A DNA stretch of 19,974 nucleotides from PWPR01 sp964497955 (GTDB lineage Bacteria; Bacillota; UBA994; PWPR01), in contig CAZCFQ010000028.1 of assembly GCA_964497955.1 (NCBI GenBank), positions 1-19,974 of the forward strand. Reading direction: 5' to 3'. The notes below the pieces were generated by a model. That model was given only the letters and a program-made list of their open reading frames with translations. It searched no databases and had not been told where the DNA came from. Positions 1 through 7,064 of this stretch are shown piece by piece. Within the stretch, counting starts at the first letter, position 1. Every line of letters starts with the position of its first letter. The translations under genes were made by a program, and so were the position numbers.

Positions 1-307
1 TTCCTAATAGTACTAAACCTGGCAATCCAATTTCTTTTGCTACTTCCACTAAAGATTTTTGTCTAACAATTCTAGACCTCAAAAAAGTTAATTGTCCTTC
101 AGTTGCTTTTGGGAATCTTCTATAAAGTTCCTCTGAAATTACTAGCTCTATTACTGCATCACCTAAATATTCTAATCTTTCATAATCATACTCTAAATCA
201 TTCTCATACGCAAAAGATGTATGTGTTGTTGCAACATCAAATAGTTCTTTATTCTTAAATAGGTAACCAGTTTGCTGTGTGAAAAAAGTTATTCCATTAT
301 TTTTCAT
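1..307 (-). CDS. rnc: Ribonuclease III, N-terminal part (cut by window edge)
   Basis: Double-strand-specific endoribonuclease that processes rRNA precursors and structured mRNAs. I translated it from the minus strand: it opens MKNNGITFFTQQ and carries the RNase III signature ERLEYLGDAV around residues 40-49, holding the acidic metal-binding residues. It then reads on through a typical helical region (LTFLRSRIV) until the left edge cuts it after about 102 residues, so the rest of the nuclease domain and the dsRNA-binding domain lie outside. The ATG at 307-305 overlaps the end of acpP by 11 bases and follows an AAAGGA ribosome binding site about 7 bases upstream. This indicates translational coupling in a plsX-acpP-rnc operon, an order seen in clostridia. 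Identity is certain from the signature; the start is well supported. Confidence 0.95.
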   Translation of the reverse strand, partial: MKNNGITFFTQQTGYLFKNKELFDVATTHTSFAYENDLEYDYERLEYLGDAVIELVISEELYRRFPKATEGQLTFLRSRIVRQKSLVEVAKEIGLPGLVLLG

Positions 308-539
308 CTTCTATCCTTTCTTCCAAGAGTTTGATTGCATCACCAACTAGTCTAATTTCTGCAATCTCTTGGTCATCAATTTCACAATCAAATTCATTTT
401 CTACTTCTAAAATAACTTCTAATAAATCAATTGAATCTGCATCTAAATCATCATAGATATCAGAATCTTCACTAATATCTTCAACAGCAAGCTCTAACTT
501 ATCCGCTAATATCTTTATCACTTTTTCCTTAATAGTCAT
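297..539 (-). CDS. acpP: Acyl carrier protein
   Basis: Small acidic carrier that holds growing acyl chains on a phosphopantetheine arm for fatty-acid and phospholipid synthesis in the cytoplasm. It has 80 residues, the usual ACP length. The attachment site DADSIDLLEV places the modified serine at residue 36. The protein is strongly acidic throughout (EDISEDSDIYDD), as expected. The ATG is two bases beyond the plsX TAA stop, and its GGAGAA ribosome binding site lies inside the plsX 3' end, so the two genes are probably translated together. The 3' end overlaps rnc. PlsX uses acyl-ACP as substrate, which fits the pairing. Confidence 0.97.
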   Translation of the reverse strand: MTIKEKVIKILADKLELAVEDISEDSDIYDDLDADSIDLLEVILEVENEFDCEIDDQEIAEIRLVGDAIKLLEERIEDEK

Positions 540-541
540 TA

Positions 542-1558
542 TTAATTCTCCTTACTTGTCTTTTTCTTTAATTCTCTTGCTATAACTTCTACAATATTTC
601 CTTTAACCATCTCATAGGTCTGTCCTAAAGCAATCTCTATTGCCAGCTCCGTCGCACTTCCATGGCATTTTACTGCTATTCCTTTAATCCCTAATAAAAC
701 CCCGCCTCCATATTGATTATAATCAAGATCTTTTTTCATTTCCTCTAAATTATTTTTAAGTAATAGAGCTCCTACTTTACTTTTAAAGTCGCTCATCAAT
801 GCATCTTTCAATTTTCTCATAAGCGCTTTAGCTGCTCCTTCAAAAGTCTTTATTGCTACATTTCCAGAAAAACCATCACAAATAACTACATCAGTTTCTC
901 CATTAAAAACTGTCCTAGCCTCAATATTTCCAATAAAATTCAGATCGCTTTCTTTCAAAATCTGATAAGTCTCTTTTACAACCTTATTACCTTTACCTTC
1001 TTCAACACCTACATTCAGTAAAGACAAACGAGGTGATTTTCTAGCCATTAATTCTTTAGCATATATATGTCCCATTATAGCATAATTAACTAGGTCATCA
1101 CTAGAGGCATCCATATTTGCACCACAATCTAATAAAAGAGCTTCTTTATTACCAATTACATAAGAAGGTATGATTGCTGACAAAGCGGGTCTTCTTATAT
1201 CTTTTAATCTTCCAATGATTAGTAACCCACTTGTTAAATAAGCTCCAGTACTTCCTGCAGTTATCATTGCATCAACTTTTTTATTACTTACCATTCTAGC
1301 GGCAACAACCATTGATGAATCTTTTTTGGATCTCACTGCAATGATTGGCTTATCATGATTTTTTATTACTTGTGTAGTATTATGAATTTTATAAGTATGA
1401 TTGTCAATTTTTATGTTTTTTAAAATATTTTTAATTTTGTTTTCATTTCCAACAAAGACTAGTTCTAAGTCATTATAATTACTAGCAGCTGTAAGAGCTC
1501 CTTTAATCATCACTTCAGGGCCTTTGTCGCTTCCCATACAATCTATTGCAATTTTCAA
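542..1558 (-). CDS. plsX: Phosphate acyltransferase PlsX
   Basis: Converts acyl-ACP and phosphate to acyl-phosphate, the acyl donor for PlsY in the first step of phospholipid synthesis; a peripheral membrane enzyme. It has 338 residues, close to the family norm. It begins with the family signature MKIAIDCMGSDKGP (commonly DAMGGD; here the second and fifth positions are C and S) and contains the conserved ITAGSTGAYLTSGL, LLLDCGANMD and VICDGFSGNVAIKT blocks. The start is TTG (1558-1556): no ATG lies nearby, and the family N-terminus begins exactly here. The GGGAG ribosome binding site is 8 bases upstream and sits in the loop of a small inverted repeat (1561-1578). acpP follows directly. No fapR or fab genes accompany it in this window. 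Confidence 0.96.
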   Translation of the reverse strand: MKIAIDCMGSDKGPEVMIKGALTAASNYNDLELVFVGNENKIKNILKNIKIDNHTYKIHNTTQVIKNHDKPIIAVRSKKDSSMVVAARMVSNKKVDAMITAGSTGAYLTSGLLIIGRLKDIRRPALSAIIPSYVIGNKEALLLDCGANMDASSDDLVNYAIMGHIYAKELMARKSPRLSLLNVGVEEGKGNKVVKETYQILKESDLNFIGNIEARTVFNGETDVVICDGFSGNVAIKTFEGAAKALMRKLKDALMSDFKSKVGALLLKNNLEEMKKDLDYNQYGGGVLLGIKGIAVKCHGSATELAIEIALGQTYEMVKGNIVEVIARELKKKTSKEN

Positions 1559-1560
1559 TT

Positions 1561-1578
1561 TAATCTCTCCCTAGATTA
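1561..1578 (-). promoter_or_regulatory. Ribosome binding site of plsX in a hairpin loop
   Basis: A perfect 6-bp inverted repeat (TAATCT and AGATTA on the minus strand) flanks a 6-base loop AGGGAG, which is the plsX Shine-Dalgarno sequence. It ends two bases before the TTG start. The stem is AT-rich and probably only marginally stable. The structure is visible in the sequence; any regulatory role is inference. Confidence 0.4.
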
Positions 1579-1604
1579 GTAATATCTTATATACTATTTT
1601 AACA

Positions 1605-1630
1605 GAAAAACCGACTGCTTTGCAGTCGGT
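1605..1630 (-). terminator. Intrinsic terminator after rpmF
   Basis: A 9-bp GC-rich stem (1610-1618 pairing with 1622-1630, 3-base loop) begins seven bases after the rpmF stop codon. On the minus strand it is followed by a run of five U (1605-1609) and then a U-rich stretch. It should end the ackA-yceD-rpmF transcript. The opposite strand has only a weaker T-rich tail, so it looks mainly unidirectional. I could not find a convincing promoter for plsX between this hairpin and its start, so some read-through may supply the plsX operon. Confidence 0.85.
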
Positions 1631-1636
1631 TCTTTA

Positions 1637-1810
1637 TTAAACTTCTTTAACTTTTCTTCCGTTGTAAAAACCACATGAAGGACACAAACGATGTGGTAAC
1701 TTTGGCTCATGACATTCAGGACATTCTACGACGTTTTTTGGATTCAATTTCCAGTGAGATCGGCCCATCCTTGTATTTGCTCTTGATTTTTTTTGCTTTG
1801 GTACAGCCAT
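1637..1810 (-). CDS. rpmF: Large-subunit ribosomal protein L32 (zinc-binding form)
   Basis: Small basic protein of the 50S ribosomal subunit. Translated from the minus strand it has 57 residues, the usual size, beginning MAVPKQKKSRANTRMGRSH. It carries two zinc-binding CxxC pairs at C30/C33 (CPEC) and C43/C46 (CPSC), so it is the zinc-containing (C+) form. The ATG has an excellent AGGAGGTG ribosome binding site about 7 bases upstream, lying in the last codons of yceD. The yceD-rpmF pair is conserved across many bacteria. A strong terminator follows immediately. Confidence 0.97.
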   Translation of the reverse strand: MAVPKQKKSRANTRMGRSHWKLNPKNVVECPECHEPKLPHRLCPSCGFYNGRKVKEV

Positions 1811-1813
1811 TAT

Positions 1814-2320
1814 CTACACCTCCTCTTTCGATATATCTAAAGATTTTAATTTTGCCCATCTAGGATCTGTTTGATTCTCTTTACAATCACAATTATCGTA
1901 ATTCAAATTAGTACCGCAAATTGGACATAATCCTTTACAGTTTTCATCACACAATGGGCGCATTTCTTGTTTTTCTATTAGCAATTGTCTCAACAATTCA
2001 TGTAAGTTCAAAGTTCTTTGAGCCATATTAATAACGTTCATTTCTGCAGTTTCATCATCTAATTCTAAACCATCATCTGTCTTAGCTATAATGATATTAT
2101 GTTCAATTAATTGCTGTTTTACATAATCTTCTGCACACCTTGAACAAACTAAAAAGACCTCAGCATCAAATTTTATTGAAATATCTATCCCATAATTGGT
2201 ATTTTCTAAGTCTACATAAGCAATACCTTTTGCATTAACTCCATCACCATGGAACTCCATTTCTCTAGTTATAGATCTCTTTTGGTCTTTCTCCAAAATG
2301 AAGCTTACCATTGAAGACAT
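1814..2320 (-). CDS. YceD/DUF177 family protein (23S rRNA accumulation protein family)
   Basis: Member of the family containing Escherichia coli YceD and Bacillus YlbN, linked to 23S rRNA accumulation; the molecular mechanism is not established. It has 168 residues. The sequence shows a CSRC pair at C59/C62 and the characteristic C-terminal cysteine cluster CKGLCPICGTNLNYDNCDC (C128-C146) followed by DPRWAKL. These cysteines probably bind a metal. The ATG at 2320 has a GGAG site 9 bases upstream; the alternative ATG at codon 4 lacks one. It sits just before rpmF, its near-universal partner, and has its own sigma-A promoter just after ackA. Confidence 0.93.
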   Translation of the reverse strand: MSSMVSFILEKDQKRSITREMEFHGDGVNAKGIAYVDLENTNYGIDISIKFDAEVFLVCSRCAEDYVKQQLIEHNIIIAKTDDGLELDDETAEMNVINMAQRTLNLHELLRQLLIEKQEMRPLCDENCKGLCPICGTNLNYDNCDCKENQTDPRWAKLKSLDISKEEV

Positions 2321-2338
2321 TTCATCACACTCCGAAGT

Positions 2339-2367
2339 ATTATACTTTTTTTTATATGATTCGTCAA
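2339..2367 (-). promoter_or_regulatory. Sigma-A promoter for yceD-rpmF
   Basis: On the minus strand a TTGACG -35 box (2367-2362), a 17-base spacer and a consensus TATAAT -10 box (2344-2339). The -35 box starts four bases after the ackA stop codon. Transcription should begin near 2332, only about a dozen bases before the yceD ATG, placing the GGAG ribosome binding site at the very 5' end of the message. Confidence 0.85.
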
Positions 2368-2371
2368 ATTA

Positions 2372-3571
2372 TTATAAATTTTCAATTATTTCTTTAGTAT
2401 CTCTCGCTATCATTAATTCCTCATTTGTAGGTATAACTAATATTCTTGTTTTTGCTTCCTCTGTAGTAATATCTAACTCTCTTCCTCTTTGTCCATTTAA
2501 CTCAGGGTCAATTTCAACACCAAGATAAGACAAGTTAGAACAGATCATTTCTCTTATTACATCACTATTCTCACCAATACCTGCTGTAAATACAATTGCA
2601 TCTACACCGTCCATTGCTGCTACATATGCTCCAATATACTTTCTTACTCTATAAGCAAACGCATCTAGAGCAATTTGAGCTAAATCATTACCATCATTAG
2701 CTGCATCTTCTAATGTTCTAAAATCGTTACTTACTCCAGAGATTCCTAAAACACCAGATTCTTTATTCATTAAATTATTAATCTGATCAGTATCTAAACC
2801 CTCTTTATCCATAAGGAAAGGTACAATTGCTGGATCAATATCTCCACATCTTGTTCCCATAATTAACCCTTCTAGCGGTGTAAAGCCCATGCTAGTATCT
2901 ACTGATTTTCCATTATCTACAGCTGTAACGCTAGCACCATTTCCAAGATGACAAGTTACTATTTTTAACTCTTTTAATGGTTTATTTAGCATTTTTGCTG
3001 CTCTATTTGCAACATATTTATGACTTGTGCCGTGAAAACCATATCTTCTCAAACCGTATTTCTCATAAAACTCATAAGGTAAACCATATAAAAATGATTT
3101 TTTTGGCATTGTTTGATGAAAAGCAGTATCAAAAACTCCTACATGCTTAACTTCTGGCATAACTTTTTCACATGCTTCAATACCTATTATATTTGGAGGA
3201 TTATGAAGTGGTGCAAGCTCAATACACTCTTTTAAAGCATTTTTAACATCTTCAGTGATCAAAACTGAACTAGCATATTTCTCTCCGGCATGAACTACTC
3301 TGTGACCAATAGCATCAATTTCACTTACATCTTTTATTACACCATTCTCTTTATCTGTTAGAACTTCAAAAACGAGTTTTATTGCATCATTATGGTCATT
3401 TATTTCATGTTCTACTTTTGAGCTAAATCCTTTAAAGCTTTTATACTTAATAAATGAACCTTCTATTCCAATTCTTTCGACATTACCTTTAGCTAATACA
3501 TCTTCTTTATCCATATTAAATACTTGATACTTTAATGAAGAACTACCACAGTTTATAACTAATATTTTCAT
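2372..3571 (-). CDS. ackA: Acetate kinase
   Basis: Interconverts acetyl-phosphate plus ADP with acetate plus ATP; the last, ATP-yielding step of acetate fermentation in the cytoplasm. 399 residues, the family length. N-terminal signature ILVINCGSSSLKYQ; active-site residues fall at the expected numbers: N7, R91 (GHRVVHAG), D148 (VFDTAFHQ), H180 (YGFHGTSH) and R241 (GTRCGDIDP), with TAGIGENS and IPTNEEL near the end. I start it at the ATG 3571-3569, seven bases after AGGAGG; a TTG directly upstream (3574) is in frame but too close to that site. No pta gene is in the window. It has its own strong promoter, and no terminator is seen before yceD, so read-through is likely. Confidence 0.97.
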   Translation of the reverse strand: MKILVINCGSSSLKYQVFNMDKEDVLAKGNVERIGIEGSFIKYKSFKGFSSKVEHEINDHNDAIKLVFEVLTDKENGVIKDVSEIDAIGHRVVHAGEKYASSVLITEDVKNALKECIELAPLHNPPNIIGIEACEKVMPEVKHVGVFDTAFHQTMPKKSFLYGLPYEFYEKYGLRRYGFHGTSHKYVANRAAKMLNKPLKELKIVTCHLGNGASVTAVDNGKSVDTSMGFTPLEGLIMGTRCGDIDPAIVPFLMDKEGLDTDQINNLMNKESGVLGISGVSNDFRTLEDAANDGNDLAQIALDAFAYRVRKYIGAYVAAMDGVDAIVFTAGIGENSDVIREMICSNLSYLGVEIDPELNGQRGRELDITTEEAKTRILVIPTNEELMIARDTKEIIENL

Positions 3572-3619
3572 CAAACTTCCTCCTAAACAATTAAAACGAT
3601 TTGAATTAAACTCAGATTT

Positions 3620-3646
3620 ATGACATGATTACAACAAAAGTATTAT
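3620..3646 (+). promoter_or_regulatory. Possible weak promoter for tmcAL
   Basis: On the plus strand ATGACA (3620-3625, five of six matches to TTGACA) lies 15 bases before TATTAT (3641-3646, five of six matches). The spacer is shorter than optimal. The -10 box shares almost all its bases with the ackA -10 box on the other strand, so the two promoters would compete. An alternative -10 (TATATC, 18-base spacing) is also possible. Moderate to low certainty. Confidence 0.4.
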
Positions 3647-3670
3647 ATCTAAAACTAGGGGGTGAGTCAA
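3642..3670 (-). promoter_or_regulatory. Sigma-A promoter for ackA, overlapping the tmcAL start region
   Basis: On the minus strand a TTGACT -35 box (3670-3665), a 17-base spacer and a consensus TATAAT -10 box (3647-3642). Predicted start of transcription is near 3635, giving a leader of roughly 65 bases that ends with AGGAGG before the ackA ATG. The -35 box lies one base upstream of the tmcAL ATG on the opposite strand, inside its ribosome binding region. Confidence 0.88.
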
Positions 3671-3671
3671 C

Positions 3672-4883
3672 ATGATTATAACTGGTATAATTGCAGAATA
3701 CAATCCTTTTCATAACGGACACAGTTATCATCTACAAGAAACTTTGAAATTGACTAACCCTGATCTCACTATAGCTGTAATGAGTGGAAACTTTGTCCAA
3801 AGAGGAGAACCTGCAATTTTTGATAAATGGGTAAGAACAAAAATGGCACTATTAAATGGTATCGATTTAGTAGTTGAATTACCTACTATTTATTCAACGA
3901 GTAGTTCGGATAATTTTGCAAATGGCTCAATATTAGCCTTAAAAGCAATAAATGCTACCTCTTTTGTTTTCGGTTCTGAAACTAATGATATTGATAAATT
4001 ATGGCAAATTGCCAAAATTTCTAATAACGAATCTGATATATTCAAAAGGAAAATTAAAGCTTTTCTAGACAAAGGCTTATCTTATCCAGAAGCATTTGAG
4101 AGTACTTTTGCCGATTTATATCCTCACTTAAAAAAACATTTTAATGAATCTAATAATATTTTAGGCATATCTTATTTAAAAAGCATATTAAAACATGATC
4201 TCGATATCAATTCTCTTTCTATTAAAAGAAAAGAAAATAAATATCATGATAAAAGTATTAAAAGCATTTCTAGTGCAACCGCAATTAGAAACATTATACT
4301 TAACCTAGAGAAAATAAAAAAAACTATTCCAAAAGAAAGCTTTCTTATAATTAAAGAGAAGGTTACTAAAAATGAATTTATAAAAATTGACGATTTCGAA
4401 GAAGTAATTTTTTACTTAGTGAAAAAATACTCTCTAGACGAGATTAGGTCTTTACCTGAAATAGAAATTGGTATGCCTGAACTTTTAAAGAATAATATAT
4501 ATAAAGCTAGTTCAGTAAATAATTTCATCTCTATGTGTACCAGTAAAAGATATCCTTCCAGCAGAATACAAAGACTTCTAATTAGATTGCTATTAAGCAT
4601 TAATAATGAAATATATCAAGAGTCTTTAATGCAAACAAATTTACCTTATTTAAGAGTATTAGGGATGAATGTTAATAAAAGCAAAAAAATCAAGACATGG
4701 CAGAAAGGTGTAGCCGTGCCAATTATTCAAAAAACATCTACATTTGTACCTAGTAACAATTTTTCTAAATTATCATGGGCACTTGATTTAAGATCAACAG
4801 ATATATATTTTAATTCAAAAAAATTAAGGAGAAGATTTATGGGCAGACAAGACTTTGTTTATCCTATAATAATAAAAAAATAA
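3672..4883 (+). CDS. tmcAL: tRNA(Met) cytidine acetate ligase (TmcAL, YlbM family)
   Basis: Forms N4-acetylcytidine at wobble position 34 of elongator tRNA(Met) from acetate and ATP (known for the Bacillus enzyme). 403 residues, near the family length. The N-terminus GIIAEYNPFHNGHSYHL carries the nucleotidyltransferase HxGH motif (H14-N-G-H17), followed by SGNFVQRGEP and, near residue 200, SISSATAIRN, all typical of this family. The ATG has an AGGGGGTGA ribosome binding site six bases upstream. It is the only plus-strand gene in the window, divergent from ackA with overlapping promoter elements and convergent with the SepM-like protease gene, which overlaps its last 60 bases. A YlbL-type protease neighbour is also found in Bacillus. 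Confidence 0.93.
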   Translation: MIITGIIAEYNPFHNGHSYHLQETLKLTNPDLTIAVMSGNFVQRGEPAIFDKWVRTKMALLNGIDLVVELPTIYSTSSSDNFANGSILALKAINATSFVFGSETNDIDKLWQIAKISNNESDIFKRKIKAFLDKGLSYPEAFESTFADLYPHLKKHFNESNNILGISYLKSILKHDLDINSLSIKRKENKYHDKSIKSISSATAIRNIILNLEKIKKTIPKESFLIIKEKVTKNEFIKIDDFEEVIFYLVKKYSLDEIRSLPEIEIGMPELLKNNIYKASSVNNFISMCTSKRYPSSRIQRLLIRLLLSINNEIYQESLMQTNLPYLRVLGMNVNKSKKIKTWQKGVAVPIIQKTSTFVPSNNFSKLSWALDLRSTDIYFNSKKLRRRFMGRQDFVYPIIIKK

Positions 4884-5906
4884 TCCTGAATCAGGATCAT
4901 TTTTTAAGTCAGCTCTAAAATTTATTATCTGACTAATATTATCAACATAGACTATTTCCATATCTTCATATTTATGCAGGTCTATACTTATATCATCAAT
5001 ATTACCTTTTGGCATAAAATAAACATTAATACCTTTTCTAAATGCAGTAACAATTTTTTGATTAATTCCTCCGATAGAGCCAATTTTCCCATCAGCACTT
5101 ATCGTTCCGGTACCGGCCACCAGCACTCCTTCAGGTATTTCAATCTCTCCAATCTTATTTAGCAATTCCATTGAAATCATTGCTCCAGCTGATGGGCCTG
5201 TAATACTTCCAGTTTTTATATTAATATCATAACCTTGTAAAATTACTTCTTTATCTTTTGTTATGATATTTACTCCCAGTAGAGCATCACCCTCATCAGT
5301 TTGACCTAATACAATCTGCTCGGTTACAATTTCTCCATCATTTCTTTCAATAACTATATCTATTTTTTCATCTGGTTTATGCATTCCTATTGTCTTTTTT
5401 GCATCATCAACATTATCTATTTTCTTATCATTAATCGAAACTATAATATCGCCAGATTTTAACATTCCATATGATGGTCCACCTTTTACAACCCTTAATA
5501 TATAAGGTTCTTGGTTAATCTCAATATAATCAATGCCTAGATAATTTGCAACTGCAAGCTTTGCATTATTATGGCTATTTGTCATTAGATATTGAGAGTA
5601 TATATTATACTCTTTCTCTGTCCAACCTTCTGGTATAACTCTACCTTCTGGCTCTACTCTAACATTTGGTGCTATTTTTCCAAATACTAAAACTGGTAGG
5701 CTAGCTTTTATCACACTAACAGTAGTCATATTAAAAGAATTATTAGAGTTTATACTATTTACTTCCACCATCTCATTTAAGCTTATTATATTACCTGGCA
5801 TCATGCAGTAATATCCAGTAGGTAAATATCCTATTAAAAATGCTATGATTATTATAACAAGATAAATAGCTATCTTTTTTTTATTTTTTTTCAACTTATT
5901 AATCAT
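4824..5906 (-). CDS. SepM/YlbL-type membrane-anchored PDZ-Lon protease; C-terminal tail probably produced by a lost stop
   Basis: Predicted membrane-anchored serine protease facing outward. Residues 11-29 form one hydrophobic segment (IAIYLVIIIIAFLIGYL) after a lysine-rich start. A PDZ domain spans roughly 130-200 (VVKGGPSYGMLKSGDIIVSIND). A Lon-type protease domain follows, with the Ser239-Lys284 dyad in TGPSAGAM and GGINQKI. The ATG is preceded by GGAGG. Family members end soon after residue 330, as this one does in alignment terms (VDNISQIINF). Here the frame continues for about 30 odd residues (DPDSGLFFYYYRINKV) through a terminator hairpin and into the antisense of tmcAL. A one-base shift near 4918-4923 would end the protein as NLELT followed by TAA, about 333 residues, just before the terminator. 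tgt lies 21 bases upstream, so it probably ends the long operon. Confidence 0.9.
   Translation of the reverse strand: MINKLKKNKKKIAIYLVIIIIAFLIGYLPTGYYCMMPGNIISLNEMVEVNSINSNNSFNMTTVSVIKASLPVLVFGKIAPNVRVEPEGRVIPEGWTEKEYNIYSQYLMTNSHNNAKLAVANYLGIDYIEINQEPYILRVVKGGPSYGMLKSGDIIVSINDKKIDNVDDAKKTIGMHKPDEKIDIVIERNDGEIVTEQIVLGQTDEGDALLGVNIITKDKEVILQGYDINIKTGSITGPSAGAMISMELLNKIGEIEIPEGVLVAGTGTISADGKIGSIGGINQKIVTAFRKGINVYFMPKGNIDDISIDLHKYEDMEIVYVDNISQIINFRADLKNDPDSGLFFYYYRINKVLSAHKSSP
4874..4905. terminator. Bidirectional terminator between tmcAL and the SepM-like gene
   Basis: The stem ATCCTG/CAGGAT (4883-4888 with 4892-4897, 3-base loop) is flanked by seven A on the left and six T on the right. This gives a U-tract after the hairpin in both directions. 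On the minus strand the pairing can extend (G-U, U-A, A-U, then A-tract with U-tract), making a longer stem. It directly follows the tmcAL stop codon. For the protease gene it lies inside the open frame, about 50 bases before the stop codon. Confidence 0.75.
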
Positions 5907-5927
5907 AGTGCCTCCATTGCTACTAAT

Positions 5928-7064
5928 TTATACTCTGTAAATTCTTTTATCTCTAGAATAGTACTTTTCAAAGAACTCTTTTCTAAAGTCTTTCAAGTAT
6001 TCACCTTTTATTGCTTTCCTAATATCACTCATTAAACCATTAAGAAAATATATATTATGATATGTTACTAGTTTACCTGCTAACATTTCTTTTGCCTTAA
6101 ATAAATGTCTTATATATGCTCTAGTGTAATTTTTACATACATGGCAATCACAATTAGGGTCTAAAGGAGAAAAATCATCTGAATATTGTGCATTTTTAAT
6201 TGTAACTCCTCCTTCACTAGTCATAGCCTTTGCATGTCTTGCAATTCTAGTGGGTAATACACAATCAAACATATCAATCCCTCTAATTACTCCCTCAATA
6301 AGACAGTCCGGAGATCCAACACCCATTAAATATCTAGGTTTGTTTTTAGGCATATATGGATTAACTGCTTCTAACATCTCATACATAATATCTTTTGGTT
6401 CTCCAACACTCAAACCGCCAATAGAATAACCTGGAAAATCCATTGAGCTAAGTATTTTTGCACTTTCAATTCTTAAATCCTTATAAAATGCTCCTTGGAT
6501 TATACCAAAAAGAGCTTGCTCATTTTGCCTTTTGTGAGCTTCTTTGCTTCTTTTTGCCCATCTATGTGTCCGCTCCATAGCCTTGACTGCATAATCATAA
6601 TCACAAGGGTAAGGTGCACACTCATCAAAAGACATTATTATATCCGCACCTAAATCATTTTGGATTTCTATAGAATCTTCGGGTCTCATAAAATGATATG
6701 AACCATCAATGTGTGACTGAAATTCAACTCCATCCTCACTAATCTTATTTAAGTCACCTAAACTAAATACTTGATATCCTCCACTATCAGTTAAAATAGG
6801 TTTATTCCAATTCATGAAATTATGAAGACCACCAGCTTTTTTTACAATTTCTCTTCCTGGTCTTAGGTATAAATGATAAGTATTACTAAGAATAATTTGG
6901 CTATTAGTTTCATCGAGCTCATGAGGCTCTAAGGTTTTTACTGTAGCTTGAGTTCCAACAGGCATAAATACAGGTGTATTAATTTCACCATGGGGAGTGG
7001 TTATTTTCCCAAGCCTTGCATTGGTCTCCTTTGATTCATATTTTAATTCATATTTAAAACTCAT
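5928..7064 (-). CDS. tgt: Queuine/preQ1 tRNA-guanine transglycosylase
   Basis: Exchanges guanine 34 in GUN anticodons of tRNA(Asp, Asn, His, Tyr) for preQ1, the committed step of queuosine insertion. 378 residues. The general-acid aspartate D93 is in LTDSGGYQVFSL. The nucleophile D264 is in RGIDMFDCVLPTR. The zinc site is C305, C307, C310 and H336 (CDCHVC ... TYHN). Its ATG abuts the TAA of queA with no gap, and its ribosome binding site (AGGAGAAG) lies within the queA end, so the two are translationally coupled. QueA and QueH upstream complete the queuosine modification from preQ1-tRNA. Confidence 0.97.
   Translation of the reverse strand: MSFKYELKYESKETNARLGKITTPHGEINTPVFMPVGTQATVKTLEPHELDETNSQIILSNTYHLYLRPGREIVKKAGGLHNFMNWNKPILTDSGGYQVFSLGDLNKISEDGVEFQSHIDGSYHFMRPEDSIEIQNDLGADIIMSFDECAPYPCDYDYAVKAMERTHRWAKRSKEAHKRQNEQALFGIIQGAFYKDLRIESAKILSSMDFPGYSIGGLSVGEPKDIMYEMLEAVNPYMPKNKPRYLMGVGSPDCLIEGVIRGIDMFDCVLPTRIARHAKAMTSEGGVTIKNAQYSDDFSPLDPNCDCHVCKNYTRAYIRHLFKAKEMLAGKLVTYHNIYFLNGLMSDIRKAIKGEYLKDFRKEFFEKYYSRDKRIYRV

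Noticed and set aside
1559..1600. Possible FapR-like operator (TACTAA next to plsX)
   Set aside because: Only a short half-site resemblance and four paired bases; no convincing 17-base palindrome and no fapR gene in view.
1675..1863. Plus-strand ORF of 62 codons over rpmF
   Set aside because: It is the antisense shadow of rpmF and the end of yceD; the minus-strand L32 reading is unmistakable.
3890..4600. Minus-strand ORFs inside tmcAL
   Set aside because: Antisense shadows without ribosome binding sites or recognisable protein features.
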